A DNA stretch of 64,000 nt. It comes from Pedobacter helvus. Lineage in GTDB: Bacteria; Bacteroidota; Bacteroidia; Sphingobacteriales; Sphingobacteriaceae. Location of the stretch: NCBI RefSeq assembly GCF_005925325.1, contig NZ_SRMP01000008.1, positions 44,676 to 108,675 of the forward strand, read 5' to 3'. Below the pieces are notes generated by a model, which was not told the origin of the DNA, did no database searches, and worked only from the letters and a program-made list of their open reading frames with translations. This document shows positions 26,007 to 34,932 of this stretch, piece after piece (the first letter of the stretch is position 1; the number at the start of each line of letters is the position of its first letter). The position numbers and the translations under genes are program-made.

Positions 26007-27137
26007 ATGAGCACACAAACATTTGCAGAAAAAATAGCTAAGGCACAAGATTTCCTTCCCATTAACGGAACGGATTATATAGAATTTTATGTAGGTAACG
26101 CTAAACAAGCCGCACATTACTACAAAACGGCATTCGGTTTTCAATCGTTGGCTTATGCTGGACCAGAAACGGGCGTTAGAGATAGAGCATCTTACGTTTT
26201 ACAACAAGGGAAAATCCGCTTGATTTTAACCACAGCGTTGAAGTCGGATAATCCTATCGCAGAACATGTAAAGAAACACGGCGATGGTGTTAAAGTATTG
26301 GCTCTTTGGGTAGATGATGCATATAGTGCCTTTGAAGAGACGACTAAACGTGGTGGAAAACCATATTTAGAGCCTCAAACTTTAACAGATGAAAATGGCG
26401 AAGTAAAAATGTCGGGCATTTACACTTATGGTGAAACCATCCATATGTTTATTGAACGTAAGAACTACAATGGCGTATTTATGCCAGGCTACAAAAAATG
26501 GGAAAGCGAGTACAATCCAAGCGATGCAGGCTTACTTTATATCGATCATTGTGTAGGCAATGTAGGTTGGAACCGCATGAACGAAACAGTAAAATGGTAC
26601 GAAGATGTGATGGGCTTTGTGAACATTCTTTCGTTTGATGACAAACAAATCAACACCGAATATTCTGCTTTAATGAGCAAGGTAATGAGCAACGGCAATG
26701 GCTACTCAAAATTCCCAATCAACGAACCTGCTGAAGGTATTAAGAAATCTCAGATTGAAGAATATTTAGAGTTTTACGAAGGTGAAGGTGTACAACACAT
26801 CGCGGTAGCCACTAATGATATCGTTAAAACCGTAAAGCAGTTGAAAGAAAGAGGTGTTGAATTTTTAAGTGCACCGCCACAAGCTTACTATGAAATGATG
26901 CCTGAACGTGTAGGCGAGATCGATGAAGAAATCAATCGTTTAAAAGAACTAGGCATTTTGGTAGATTGTGATGAAGAAGGTTATTTACTACAAATTTTTA
27001 CAAAGCCAGTAGAAGATAGACCTACATTGTTTTTCGAGATCATTCAACGTAAGGGCGCACAAAGTTTTGGAGCTGGTAACTTTAAAGCCTTATTTGAAAG
27101 TCTAGAGAGAGAACAAGCATTGAGGGGTAATTTGTAA
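26007..27137 (+). CDS. hppD: 4-hydroxyphenylpyruvate dioxygenase
   Basis: The protein has 376 residues with two vicinal-oxygen-chelate domains (residues about 20-150 and 175-350). The iron ligands are visible: His181 in YIDHCVGNV, His264 in GVQHIAVATNDI and Glu344 in FFEIIQRKG. It turns 4-hydroxyphenylpyruvate plus O2 into homogentisate and CO2. It lies directly after hmgA and is probably expressed with it. The transaminase that makes the substrate is not in this window. Confidence 0.96.
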   Translation: MSTQTFAEKIAKAQDFLPINGTDYIEFYVGNAKQAAHYYKTAFGFQSLAYAGPETGVRDRASYVLQQGKIRLILTTALKSDNPIAEHVKKHGDGVKVLALWVDDAYSAFEETTKRGGKPYLEPQTLTDENGEVKMSGIYTYGETIHMFIERKNYNGVFMPGYKKWESEYNPSDAGLLYIDHCVGNVGWNRMNETVKWYEDVMGFVNILSFDDKQINTEYSALMSKVMSNGNGYSKFPINEPAEGIKKSQIEEYLEFYEGEGVQHIAVATNDIVKTVKQLKERGVEFLSAPPQAYYEMMPERVGEIDEEINRLKELGILVDCDEEGYLLQIFTKPVEDRPTLFFEIIQRKGAQSFGAGNFKALFESLEREQALRGNL

Positions 27138-27138
27138 T

Positions 27139-27221
27139 CGTCATATCGAGCGTAGTCGAGAAATCTTTGGATCTACTTTTTCAAAGATTTCTCCATACGC
27201 TTCGCTTAATCGAAATGATGG
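27139..27221. repeat. palindromic intergenic repeat (GTCATATCGAGC type)
   Basis: CGTCATATCGAGCGTAGTCG and the inverse CGCTTAATCGAAATGATG surround a second inverted pair AAATCTTTGGATC/CAAAGATTT. The same layout is found at 38214-38313. It follows hppD and may end its transcript. Confidence 0.7.
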
Positions 27222-27232
27222 CAACGTTAATG

Positions 27233-27349
27233 CTAACAATGTCCAAGCAAATAATATAACACCACAAAAATCACAATGGTTGATACGCAACCGCCACCTA
27301 GTTTCCAAGCGCCCCAACCAGCAAATATTGTTCTAAAAAAGTTGTTCAT
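27233..27349 (-). CDS. 38-residue membrane protein beside hppD
   Basis: A short frame opens with ATG at 27349 and reads MNNFFRTIFAGWGAWKLGG followed by GCVSTIVIFVVLYYLLGHC. One hydrophobic helix follows a Gly/Trp-rich segment with a GGGC turn. The sequence looks coding rather than random: no rare codons, and a Gly-Ala-Trp-Lys-Leu-Gly-Gly-Gly-Cys pattern that I associate with short conserved proteins of Sphingobacteriaceae and relatives. Convergent with hppD. Function unknown. Confidence 0.6.
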   Translation of the reverse strand: MNNFFRTIFAGWGAWKLGGGCVSTIVIFVVLYYLLGHC

Positions 27350-27479
27350 ATCTTAAGTTTTAATTTGATTAGATAACCAAGCAACTTGCAGAAAGGTTTT
27401 CGAATGCTTCAAAAACCTCTCATCACTCAATAGTTACATTAAAAAGTGCAATACCAAACATCTGTTAGCCATATTTTGT

Positions 27480-27487
27480 TATTTTTG
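27480..27487 (+). promoter_or_regulatory. Bacteroidota -7 promoter element
   Basis: TATTTTTG fits TAnnTTTG and ends 10 bases before the YihY ATG, implying a very short leader. Confidence 0.45.
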
Positions 27488-27497
27488 AAATTCGCTA

Positions 27498-28418
27498 ATG
27501 GAAAAAACTGCAGCCCTCAAAAATTCTAAGCTTTTTCATTTTTGTTTTCATTTACAAAAAGCATTTGTCCTATATCAAAAAAATGATCCCTTACGCTTAG
27601 CTGGGGCAACTGCATTTTTCGCAAATTTCGCTATCCCTCCTATCTTACTGATACTTATTAGGTTATTTGGTTTTTTTGTAGATAGAAGAATTTTAGCTAC
27701 CCGTTTGTTCGACCGTATATCAGAAATTTTAATTCCGAGCAGTACCAATCAAATTAAAGATACACTCAAAAATATCCGGGGGGTTGACCATAATTGGTGG
27801 GCTACCGTATTAACTTTTGTGTTTTTTATTTTCGTTGCTACTACCCTTTTCAATGTAATTAAAAACTCGGTAGAACAGATTTGGAATATTGGCAGAGATG
27901 ATAAAACAGGCTTTATATTCAGCTTGAAAATAAGAGCTAGGTCTATGATCATTATTCTCTTGGCAGGAATTTTATTCTTTGTAGGCTTGGTGACAGACAG
28001 TATTCAAGCTTTTGTAAGCTCTTATTTAAACAGTACCGCTCCAAACTTTGGCAAATGGTTGCTTTGGTGCTTAAATCAAGCGGCTTTTACCTTGATTGTA
28101 ATGATTTGGTTCACCATCTTATTTAGATTTTTAACCAATGCAAGGCCAAGCTGGAAAATTGCGATGCAAGGTGGATTGTTAACAGCAGTTCTATTCAATA
28201 TTGGAAAATACATACTTCGTATCATGCTGCCACTGAGCAATATCGAAAATATTTATGGTGCTTCCGGATCTATTATTCTCGTAATGTTGTTTGTATTTTA
28301 TTCTTCACTAATTTTCTATTTTGGTGCTTGCTTTATCAAAGTAATTAGTGAGCGGAAAAGAAAAGATATACGCCCAATTAAGGGCGCACATGCTTATGAG
28401 TTAAAAGAAATTGTTTAG
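27498..28418 (+). CDS. YihY/BrkB-family inner-membrane protein
   Basis: The protein has 306 residues and about six helices. The YihY pattern is visible: RLAGATAFFANFAIPPILLILIR, IEQIWNIGRDDKTGF-like VEQIWNI, and the conserved IYGASGSIILVMLFVFYSSLIFYFGA near residues 255-280. It is an inner-membrane protein of unknown transport role, once misnamed ribonuclease BN. Its stop overlaps the stop of the convergent barrel gene by four bases. Confidence 0.9.
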   Translation: MEKTAALKNSKLFHFCFHLQKAFVLYQKNDPLRLAGATAFFANFAIPPILLILIRLFGFFVDRRILATRLFDRISEILIPSSTNQIKDTLKNIRGVDHNWWATVLTFVFFIFVATTLFNVIKNSVEQIWNIGRDDKTGFIFSLKIRARSMIIILLAGILFFVGLVTDSIQAFVSSYLNSTAPNFGKWLLWCLNQAAFTLIVMIWFTILFRFLTNARPSWKIAMQGGLLTAVLFNIGKYILRIMLPLSNIENIYGASGSIILVMLFVFYSSLIFYFGACFIKVISERKRKDIRPIKGAHAYELKEIV

Positions 28419-28999
28419 AAAAGCTTTAGTCCTAAGCCAAGTGTAAACATATTCAATTTCGTATCTGGATAACCGGCAGAATTAAGTTTAGATAAACCCA
28501 GCTCGTATCTCAAATCAACGCTAAGTTTGCCTACATCTAAGCCAGTTCCGAACTGCCAAGCAAATGCCTGATCTTTAAAGCTACCGCTGAATACGTTTGA
28601 AGCTGCATCGCCAAAACTTTGATCCTCATTTAAAATAAATGACACTACTGGACCGGTATTTAACCTAAAGCCAACGCCAGCTGCTCCAATTTTTGTACCT
28701 ACCAAAACGGGAACATCTAAACTCGTAAATTTCACTTCGTTTTCTAGGCTACCACTTTTTAACGTTGTATTTTTGCCCGAAAGATATAATTCTGGCTGTA
28801 AATGGATACCCGCTGCGCCAATACGTGTCCAAATTCCGGCATAATAACCTGCATTGTTATCACTACCGAAGGTATTTTCTGTACTGAACTTAGATAAGTT
28901 AACCCCACCTTTTACACCAAATTGAAAAGAAGGAAGTATTTGCCCAAAAGCAAAAAATGCGGAGCAAACTAAAAAAGCTACCAGTGAAATTTTTTTCAT
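28415..28999 (-). CDS. PorT-like outer-membrane beta-barrel protein
   Basis: The protein has 194 residues: signal peptide MKKISLVAFLVCSAFFAFG|Q, then FQFGVKGGVNLSKF, IHLQPELYLSGKN, LDVPVLVGTKIG, LSVDLRYELGLSK and the C-terminal MFTLGLGLKLF, the alternating pattern of a small outer-membrane barrel. It is more distant from the 5.7-8.5 kb barrels than those are from each other. Convergent with yihY, sharing four bases. Role unknown. Confidence 0.82.
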   Translation of the reverse strand: MKKISLVAFLVCSAFFAFGQILPSFQFGVKGGVNLSKFSTENTFGSDNNAGYYAGIWTRIGAAGIHLQPELYLSGKNTTLKSGSLENEVKFTSLDVPVLVGTKIGAAGVGFRLNTGPVVSFILNEDQSFGDAASNVFSGSFKDQAFAWQFGTGLDVGKLSVDLRYELGLSKLNSAGYPDTKLNMFTLGLGLKLF

Positions 29000-29120
29000 A
29001 AAAATTAAAATTTAATAATATCAGTTAATTGTGAATGCGAATTTACTCCTTTTTAGAATGGGCAAGCGCACAAAAAAACATTGCACTTTAGAAAAGTACA
29101 ATAACCTCAATTTAAAAAAA

Positions 29121-29396
29121 CTAAGCTCTGGCTTCAACTTTTTCGAAGCCTTGCATTTCGAAAACAGCAAGTTTATCTAAAGAATTGAAATGTAGCGTAC
29201 CGAAGAAATTGAAAATACCTTCGTCATTTTTACCTTCAATGCAAACAGATTCTTTTAATACAGAATTTTTAGGATTTCTTTTGCTTGAAAAAAGCATCTC
29301 TTCGTCCTGAATAATTACATTTTTTGCTTCGATTGCAAAATCATTTAATAGGGCCAAAAAAGCCTTACCATTCAGTAATAGTTCTTTAATATTCAT
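29121..29396 (-). CDS. hypothetical cytoplasmic protein
   Basis: The protein has 91 residues from the ATG at 29396 (MNIKELLLNGKAFLALLNDF). An upstream in-frame start at 29447 would add a hydrophobic leader of 17 residues; both are possible but the shorter one looks like a normal soluble start. I do not recognise the family. No motif, no Cys, slightly acidic. Confidence 0.55.
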   Translation of the reverse strand: MNIKELLLNGKAFLALLNDFAIEAKNVIIQDEEMLFSSKRNPKNSVLKESVCIEGKNDEGIFNFFGTLHFNSLDKLAVFEMQGFEKVEARA

Positions 29397-29595
29397 AACC
29401 CAAAAATTTAAAATGAAGATTAGTTTAAATGTAAACAAAAAATCCAAGTAGATAGTTCTTTAAACTTAACAAAATAATCGTTAAAACACTGATTATCTGA
29501 CAAATATTTTTAAAACAAGTCTAAATCAACTCGAAAACTATTTAATTTACTTAGCATTTAGCGATATGAAGTACGCTGCAATGGCCTTAGTTAAA

Positions 29596-29666
29596 TAAAC
29601 CTGATGGAAATGAAAAGCCCGCAACCAAATGTTAATTTGGTGCGGCCTTGTAATGTACAGCAGGGC
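29596..29666. repeat. CCTGAT...AGCAGGGC intergenic repeat
   Basis: It begins TAAACCTGATGGAAATGAAA, continues with AGCCCGCAACCAA and ends ACAGCAGGGC. The ends are near-inverted (CCTGAT against CAGCAGG). The copy at 33856-33925 agrees at most positions, with a different middle. Confidence 0.75.
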
Positions 29667-29713
29667 TATGCTTAAATAGCTGCTGTATCTATGCTTTTCT
29701 GATAGAAAGACTG

Positions 29714-30217
29714 TTACAAATTGATATAAAATATGTTTTGAACATAACCAGTAACGGTTCCCGTTTCTGCCGGCGCTACCTTCTCATCTACCAATAACTT
29801 ACTTAATTGGTATTTCTGATCGGCTTTAAACTCAAAATCGAGTTTCATTGGATTATTATTACCTAATTTCAGGTAAATACTACGATTTGTTGCCGCAATG
29901 TTCTTGATAATTTCTGTGCTATGTAATTGAAAATAATTGAACTTCTCGTTCCCAAAAGAAAATGGCGGGCGAACATAGAAATACAGTTGCTTTAATGAGC
30001 CATTTGCTTCTTGGTAATACAATTGGATTGCCGTATTCGCAAAATAACCATTCGTAGCTGGATTTAGCATATCAGCACCTGCGGCATTTTTTACAACTAG
30101 TACAACAGTAGGTTCCACAATAGGAGAGCAGGCGCACAGCCTGTCGTTTTCATCCAGTTTTTTGCAACCTAAGTTGGCTAAAAATACGATTACCAATACT
30201 GCTAAAAATTTCTTCAT
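29714..30217 (-). CDS. hypothetical lipoprotein
   Basis: The protein has 167 residues; lipobox LANLGC puts the lipidated Cys at 18, followed by KKLDENDRLCACS. The rest has a beta-rich look and no recognised domain. It belongs on the periplasmic side of a membrane. It stands alone between repeats and the DUF72 gene. Confidence 0.65.
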   Translation of the reverse strand: MKKFLAVLVIVFLANLGCKKLDENDRLCACSPIVEPTVVLVVKNAAGADMLNPATNGYFANTAIQLYYQEANGSLKQLYFYVRPPFSFGNEKFNYFQLHSTEIIKNIAATNRSIYLKLGNNNPMKLDFEFKADQKYQLSKLLVDEKVAPAETGTVTGYVQNIFYINL

Positions 30218-30339
30218 CTTAGTTTATTTAAAAGGTTAGTTGAGGTTGATTTTATGCCAATACGTAGCTCGTCGATAATTCGCTACAAGTTTGAAACAAA
30301 AATCTGAAAACCCGAGCCTGCGCATTTTGTTCTATAGCC

Positions 30340-31059
30340 ATGAATTGGAAAATAGGATGTTCGGGGTTTTACTACAAGGAATGGAAAGATTTTTTCTACC
30401 CGAAGGGGTTGACGCAAAAAGATTGGTTTAAATTCTATTGCGAACATTTTAATACGATTGAAATTAATTCGAGCTTTTATAAAATGCCGACAGTAAAATC
30501 GTTAAGAAAGTGGTATGATGAAAGTACAAACGATTTCTCATTTACCATGAAGGCCCCTCGATTAATCACCCATTATAAACAACTGAAAGATTGCAGTACG
30601 GACTTAGCGGAATTTAACCAAATCATAAACGAAGGTTTACAAGAAAAACTAGTTTGTGTTCTGTTCCAATTTCCGCCGTCGTTTAGTTTTACTGATGAAA
30701 AACTAGACAGACTAATCGAACTGCTTGCCAACTTGCCTTCGAAAAAAGTTGTCGAATTTAGGCATAGCTCCTGGTGGAACGAAGATGTTTATCGGAAGTT
30801 AGGCTCAAGCCAAATTATTTTTGCAGGACAGAGCTATCCCTCAAATTTATCTGAAGAAATCATCAAAACTGAATCTACAATATATTATCGCTTTCATGGA
30901 AAACCTGTGTTGTACAAATCACAATATGAATTATCTGTTTTAGCAAACTTTGCGAGAAACATCCCTTCAGATACCAAGGAAGCCTTTGTTTACTTTAATA
31001 ACACGTGGGGTTCAAGCGCCATCATCAATGCAGAGCAATTAAAAAGCTTGGTGACCTAG
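30340..31059 (+). CDS. DUF72-family protein
   Basis: The protein has 239 residues, a TIM-barrel-like DUF72. The N-terminal GCSGFYYKEWKDFFYP and EINSSFYKMPTVKSLRKWY and the later VEFRHSSWW and YYRFHGKP are the family's fingerprints. No activity is firmly established for the family, although a phosphatase- or nuclease-like role has been guessed. It overlaps the end of the convergent EamA gene by four bases. Confidence 0.9.
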   Translation: MNWKIGCSGFYYKEWKDFFYPKGLTQKDWFKFYCEHFNTIEINSSFYKMPTVKSLRKWYDESTNDFSFTMKAPRLITHYKQLKDCSTDLAEFNQIINEGLQEKLVCVLFQFPPSFSFTDEKLDRLIELLANLPSKKVVEFRHSSWWNEDVYRKLGSSQIIFAGQSYPSNLSEEIIKTESTIYYRFHGKPVLYKSQYELSVLANFARNIPSDTKEAFVYFNNTWGSSAIINAEQLKSLVT

Positions 31060-32042
31060 GCCGATTTGCCAGTTCTGCTCAATATAAAAACAGTGGATAT
31101 AATGCACAACCCGCCTATCCAATCCACTGCGTAAAAGGGAACTTTTAACCAAATTACAGAAAGTACTGCTGCCGAAAGTGGCTCTGCGGAAGCTAATAAA
31201 CTTGATTTTTGTCCGCCGATTAACTTTACAGCAGTTAAATAAGTGTAGAATGCAATCAGTGTTCCGAAAATGATAATGAAAGCTGCTGAAATAAAGCTGT
31301 AATTATCCCAAATACCTTCTACGTGCCAAGGGGCTTTGATCAATGAAAAGGCAATTCCGCCAATTAACATCCCCCAACCTACAATAGTTGCAGAATCGTA
31401 TTTCTTTAATAATTTTACTGGCTGCAAAGTGTAGATAGCCAATGCTAGCGCTGATGCTATGCCCATCACGAATGCTGTTTTTGAGATGGAAAGTCTACTC
31501 AAATCGCCATGCGTAACTAACAAAAATGTACCGAAAACTGCTAGACCAATAGACAATACTTCTAGTGAGCGTGGCCATCTCTTATTTTTTAGGGCAAGGT
31601 AAATGGCAATCAAAACCGGGCCTGCAAATTGTAGGATGGTAGCGGTTGCCGCATTTGAATGTTTAATGGCAGCAAAGTAAGTGTATTGAACAGCAACCAT
31701 CCCAGTGATACCAAAAACAATAAGTTGAAGAAAATCTTTCTTGCTGTTTAAAATAGCAAAGGTACTTTTGAGATCTCTTGCTGCAGAAAATAACAATAGC
31801 AGACTTCCAGAAATCAGCATTCTAACCGAAATGAGCCACTCAACGTTCACGCCTCTCTGCTGAAAAAGAAACTGTCCGAAAGTTCCAGATACACCCCATA
31901 AAGTAGCCCCAACAATTGCCAATACAAATCCTTTCATTTGCTTGTTCATTTTTGGAGTTTCCTTTAATTCATTGGAGATAAGAATTGAGCTATCATCTTT
32001 TAAGATCAACACGTCTTCTTTAGCAGGATTGGTTTCTAACAT
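31056..32042 (-). CDS. EamA/DMT-family transporter
   Basis: The protein has 328 residues with ten predicted helices in two EamA halves (about 35-165 and 185-320). An N-terminal hydrophilic tail (about 31 residues) is unusual; a start at the internal Met32 (MNKQMKGFVLAIVGATLWG) would give the standard size and cannot be excluded. It likely exports small metabolites or amino acids across the inner membrane. It faces the Lrp-type regulator, which is a common pairing for regulated exporters. Confidence 0.88.
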   Translation of the reverse strand: MLETNPAKEDVLILKDDSSILISNELKETPKMNKQMKGFVLAIVGATLWGVSGTFGQFLFQQRGVNVEWLISVRMLISGSLLLLFSAARDLKSTFAILNSKKDFLQLIVFGITGMVAVQYTYFAAIKHSNAATATILQFAGPVLIAIYLALKNKRWPRSLEVLSIGLAVFGTFLLVTHGDLSRLSISKTAFVMGIASALALAIYTLQPVKLLKKYDSATIVGWGMLIGGIAFSLIKAPWHVEGIWDNYSFISAAFIIIFGTLIAFYTYLTAVKLIGGQKSSLLASAEPLSAAVLSVIWLKVPFYAVDWIGGLCIISTVFILSRTGKSA

Positions 32043-32141
32043 TTCTTTAATCTGATTTAATGCAAAATTAATTACCTAATAGCGAATTAATTCTTTAAAT
32101 TTCATCCACTTTTTGCAATTTTGTTTCATTTCAAACTCAAA

Positions 32142-32630
32142 ATGACTGAACTAGACTCTTTCGATATTTCGATACTTAATTTGCTACAGGCAGATAATTT
32201 TACGCCACAACGTGATATTGGTGATAAAATAGGCTTATCTGCAGCGGCCGTACAGCGAAGAGTGAAAAGATTGACGGACACGGGCTTCATTATTTCCAAT
32301 ACGTCTGTGCTAAATAGCCAGAAGTTAGGTAACCTGATTACCATTTGCGTAACCGTTGCAATGGAGAATGAAAAGATAGAGTCTATTGACGAAGCAAAAT
32401 CTCTGTTTAAAAGCTGTCCAGAAGTACAGCAATGCTATTACGTAACTGGAGATACCGACTTCATTTTGATCGTTGTGGTTCCGTCCATGCATTATTACGA
32501 GCAGCTTTGCAGACGACTGTTTTTCGCAAACCCCAATATTAAAAGGTTTAGGAGTTTTATAGCAACGGATTTAATTAAAATAGGATCTACCATTACCTTA
32601 GATCATTTGAGAGCGCCACGAAGCAAATAG
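32142..32630 (+). CDS. Lrp/AsnC-family transcriptional regulator
   Basis: The protein has 162 residues from the ATG at 32142. An N-terminal helix-turn-helix (DIGDKIGLSAAAVQRRVKRL) is followed by the RAM ligand-binding domain (VQQCYYVTGDTDFILIVVVPS). It forms oligomers that sense amino acids. It is divergent from the EamA transporter 100 bases away, so it probably controls that gene; it also probably regulates itself. The TTG at 32121 is in frame but is a poor start. Confidence 0.92.
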   Translation: MTELDSFDISILNLLQADNFTPQRDIGDKIGLSAAAVQRRVKRLTDTGFIISNTSVLNSQKLGNLITICVTVAMENEKIESIDEAKSLFKSCPEVQQCYYVTGDTDFILIVVVPSMHYYEQLCRRLFFANPNIKRFRSFIATDLIKIGSTITLDHLRAPRSK

Positions 32631-32680
32631 CTAAAACAGCGGCTTAAACATTTCGCATCGTAGAAGTGTTATCTCCTTCG

Positions 32681-33763
32681 ATGGAAAAACTTCAACAATC
32701 TGTTTATGTGCTTTTATTCTTTACTTTAGGTTTCACTGGACTTTACTTCTCTGCGCCTTTTGTAATTCCGGTAGTGCTTGCCGCAGTTTTATCAATGCTG
32801 TTCATCCGATTATGTAATTATTTCGAGAGCAAAGGGATGAGCAGAGCTGTAGCGGCGTTGGCTTGTATGTTTATTTTCATCACAAGTATTGCATTTATTC
32901 TAGTATTGTTATCGATCCAGCTATCTAGTTTGGCAGAAAATATAGACGAAATGAAGAACAGGCTGTACAATCTGTTCAATAATTTACGTAAATGGATTAA
33001 TGATACTGTAGGTATTGATGCCAAACAACAAAAAGAAATTATCGACAAAAGTGGCGGGAACACTAGCGAAATGTTGTTTTCTTTCGCTTCTGGAATGATG
33101 AGCGTTGTCATTAACTCGGTGCTGGTGTTAGTTTACATGTATTTATTCTTATTGTATCGAAACCACATTAAGCGCTTTATTTTAAAATTAGTTGCTCAAA
33201 AAGAGAAAGAAGATACAGATGAAGTAGTGCATAAAGCAGGCAAAGTTTCTCAAAAATACTTAAGTGGATTGGCCGCCATGATCGGTATGCTGTGGGTAAT
33301 GTACGGCATTGGTTTCAGTTTGGTTGGCGTAGAGAATGCTATCTTTTTCGCCGTGTTATGCGGTTTGCTAGAGATTATTCCTTTTGTAGGTAATTTAACT
33401 GGCACTTCTATCACGGTTTTAGCGGTACTGGCACAAGGTGGTGGTAGCGACAAAATCATTTTCGTATTGCTAACCTATTTTGTGGTTCAGTTTGTGCAGA
33501 CTTATATTTTGGAACCATTGGTTGTTGGTGAGCAAGTTAATATTAATCCCTTGTTTACCATTATGGCAATTGTTTTGGGCGAAATGATTTGGGGCATTGC
33601 CGGTATGATTTTGGCAATTCCGTTGTTAGGGATGGTGAAGATTATCTGTGATAGTCATCCAGATTTACAACCTTATGGCTTTTTGATTGGGCCAGAAAAC
33701 CCTAGGAAACGTAGAACGAGTTTTATTGACTATGTAAAACGCTTGTTCACGAAGAAGGACTAA
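32681..33763 (+). CDS. AI-2E family (PerM-like) transporter
   Basis: The protein has 360 residues from the ATG at 32681, about eight helices with a central periplasmic region. Typical segments are FFAVLCGLLEIIPFVGNLTGTSI (near 225-248) and VVQFVQTYILEPLVVGEQVNINPLFTI. The family includes Na+/H+ antiporters and the putative autoinducer-2 exporter TqsA; the substrate here is not evident. The preceding GTG at 32666 is in frame but the ATG is favoured. Confidence 0.88.
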   Translation: MEKLQQSVYVLLFFTLGFTGLYFSAPFVIPVVLAAVLSMLFIRLCNYFESKGMSRAVAALACMFIFITSIAFILVLLSIQLSSLAENIDEMKNRLYNLFNNLRKWINDTVGIDAKQQKEIIDKSGGNTSEMLFSFASGMMSVVINSVLVLVYMYLFLLYRNHIKRFILKLVAQKEKEDTDEVVHKAGKVSQKYLSGLAAMIGMLWVMYGIGFSLVGVENAIFFAVLCGLLEIIPFVGNLTGTSITVLAVLAQGGGSDKIIFVLLTYFVVQFVQTYILEPLVVGEQVNINPLFTIMAIVLGEMIWGIAGMILAIPLLGMVKIICDSHPDLQPYGFLIGPENPRKRRTSFIDYVKRLFTKKD

Positions 33764-33800
33764 ACAATTTGCGTTTTTCACGAACTTACATACCAATATA

Positions 33801-33840
33801 CAACCATTTAAGACATATAAGAACATTTAAGTTATACAGG
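33801..33840. repeat. CAACCATTTAAGACATATAA repeat
   Basis: It resembles 24358-24429 (AACCACCTAAGACACATAAG) over about 30 bases. It is in the same spacer as a CCTGAT...AGCAGGGC repeat. Confidence 0.5.
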
Positions 33841-33855
33841 ACTGCCTTTGTTCAT

Positions 33856-33925
33856 TAAACCTGATTGTAATGAAAAGCCCACAGCCAAGCGTAGCGAGGC
33901 GAGGACTTGGAATGAAAAGCAGGGC
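33856..33925. repeat. CCTGAT...AGCAGGGC intergenic repeat
   Basis: It begins TAAACCTGATTGTAATGAAA, then AGCCCACAGCCAAGCG, an inverted GCGTAGCGAGGCGAGGACTTGG segment and the end AAAAGCAGGGC. It is one of three to four copies in the window. Confidence 0.75.
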
Positions 33926-34023
33926 TACTTTACCGATGTAAAATTGCCATTTTCTAAAAAACACAAAATTTGTGTAACGAAATTACCTTTTTGCTATCTT
34001 ATCATCGAAACTAAACGATAGAT

Positions 34024-34932
34024 ATGTTAAGCGTAAAGAATATTGTAAAGCAGTATGCTACGCACCGTGCCTTAGATAATGTGAGTTTGGAAGTAGAGAA
34101 GGGCAAAATTTTCGGGCTTTTGGGTCCAAACGGTGCTGGTAAAACCTCCCTCATTAGAATTATTACCCAAATTACCGCTCCAGATAGTGGCGAAGTTTTT
34201 TTTAACGGCGAGCGCCTCAACACCAAACACATTTCGCAAATTGGTTACCTACCAGAAGAACGCGGTCTTTACAAAAAAATGGAAATTGGCGAACAGGTAC
34301 TTTACCTTTCTAAACTGAAAGGATTGGACAGTGCCGAGGCTACCAGACGCATCAGGTATTGGTTCGAGAAGCTGGAAATGAAAGATTGGTGGAGCAAAAA
34401 AGTGGAGGATTTGAGTAAGGGAATGCAGCAAAAAGTGCAGTTTGTAGCTACTGTATTGCACCAGCCTGAACTTATTATTCTAGATGAACCATTCTCGGGC
34501 TTCGACCCCGTAAATGCAGATATCATTAAAAATGAAATTTTAGAGCTGAACAAAAATGGAGCTACTTTCATTTTCTCTACGCACCGAATGGAAAGTGTAG
34601 AAGAACTTTGCGACAACATTGCGCTAATTAACAAATCACATAAAATATTGGACGGCACAGTTGACGAAATTAAGGCTAGCTATCGCAGCAATACCTATTG
34701 GGTAGAATATGAGGGTGATTACGCTGTTGCTAGTAACGATGTTTACGACGTTTTGCAGACTGAAAACGTGAAAGCAAATACTTTGGTGAAACTTCAGTTA
34801 AAAGAAAATCGTACGGCTAACGAGGCTTTATCGCTGCTTTTGCCGCACGTCAACATCCACCGTTTGGATGAAGTGATACCAACAATGAACGATATTTTTA
34901 TTGAAAAAGTGAAAGGACAAAACCATGAATAA
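34024..34932 (+). CDS. ABC transporter ATPase, NatA-like
   Basis: The protein has 302 residues: Walker A GPNGAGKT (near residue 36), signature LSKGMQQKVQF, Walker B IILDEP, and the H-loop in FSTHRM. The C-terminal DUF4162-like domain extends past residue 215, as in NatA. It overlaps the permease gene by eight bases, so the pair is translationally coupled. NatAB-type exporters move Na+ or unknown molecules outwards. Confidence 0.92.
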   Translation: MLSVKNIVKQYATHRALDNVSLEVEKGKIFGLLGPNGAGKTSLIRIITQITAPDSGEVFFNGERLNTKHISQIGYLPEERGLYKKMEIGEQVLYLSKLKGLDSAEATRRIRYWFEKLEMKDWWSKKVEDLSKGMQQKVQFVATVLHQPELIILDEPFSGFDPVNADIIKNEILELNKNGATFIFSTHRMESVEELCDNIALINKSHKILDGTVDEIKASYRSNTYWVEYEGDYAVASNDVYDVLQTENVKANTLVKLQLKENRTANEALSLLLPHVNIHRLDEVIPTMNDIFIEKVKGQNHE

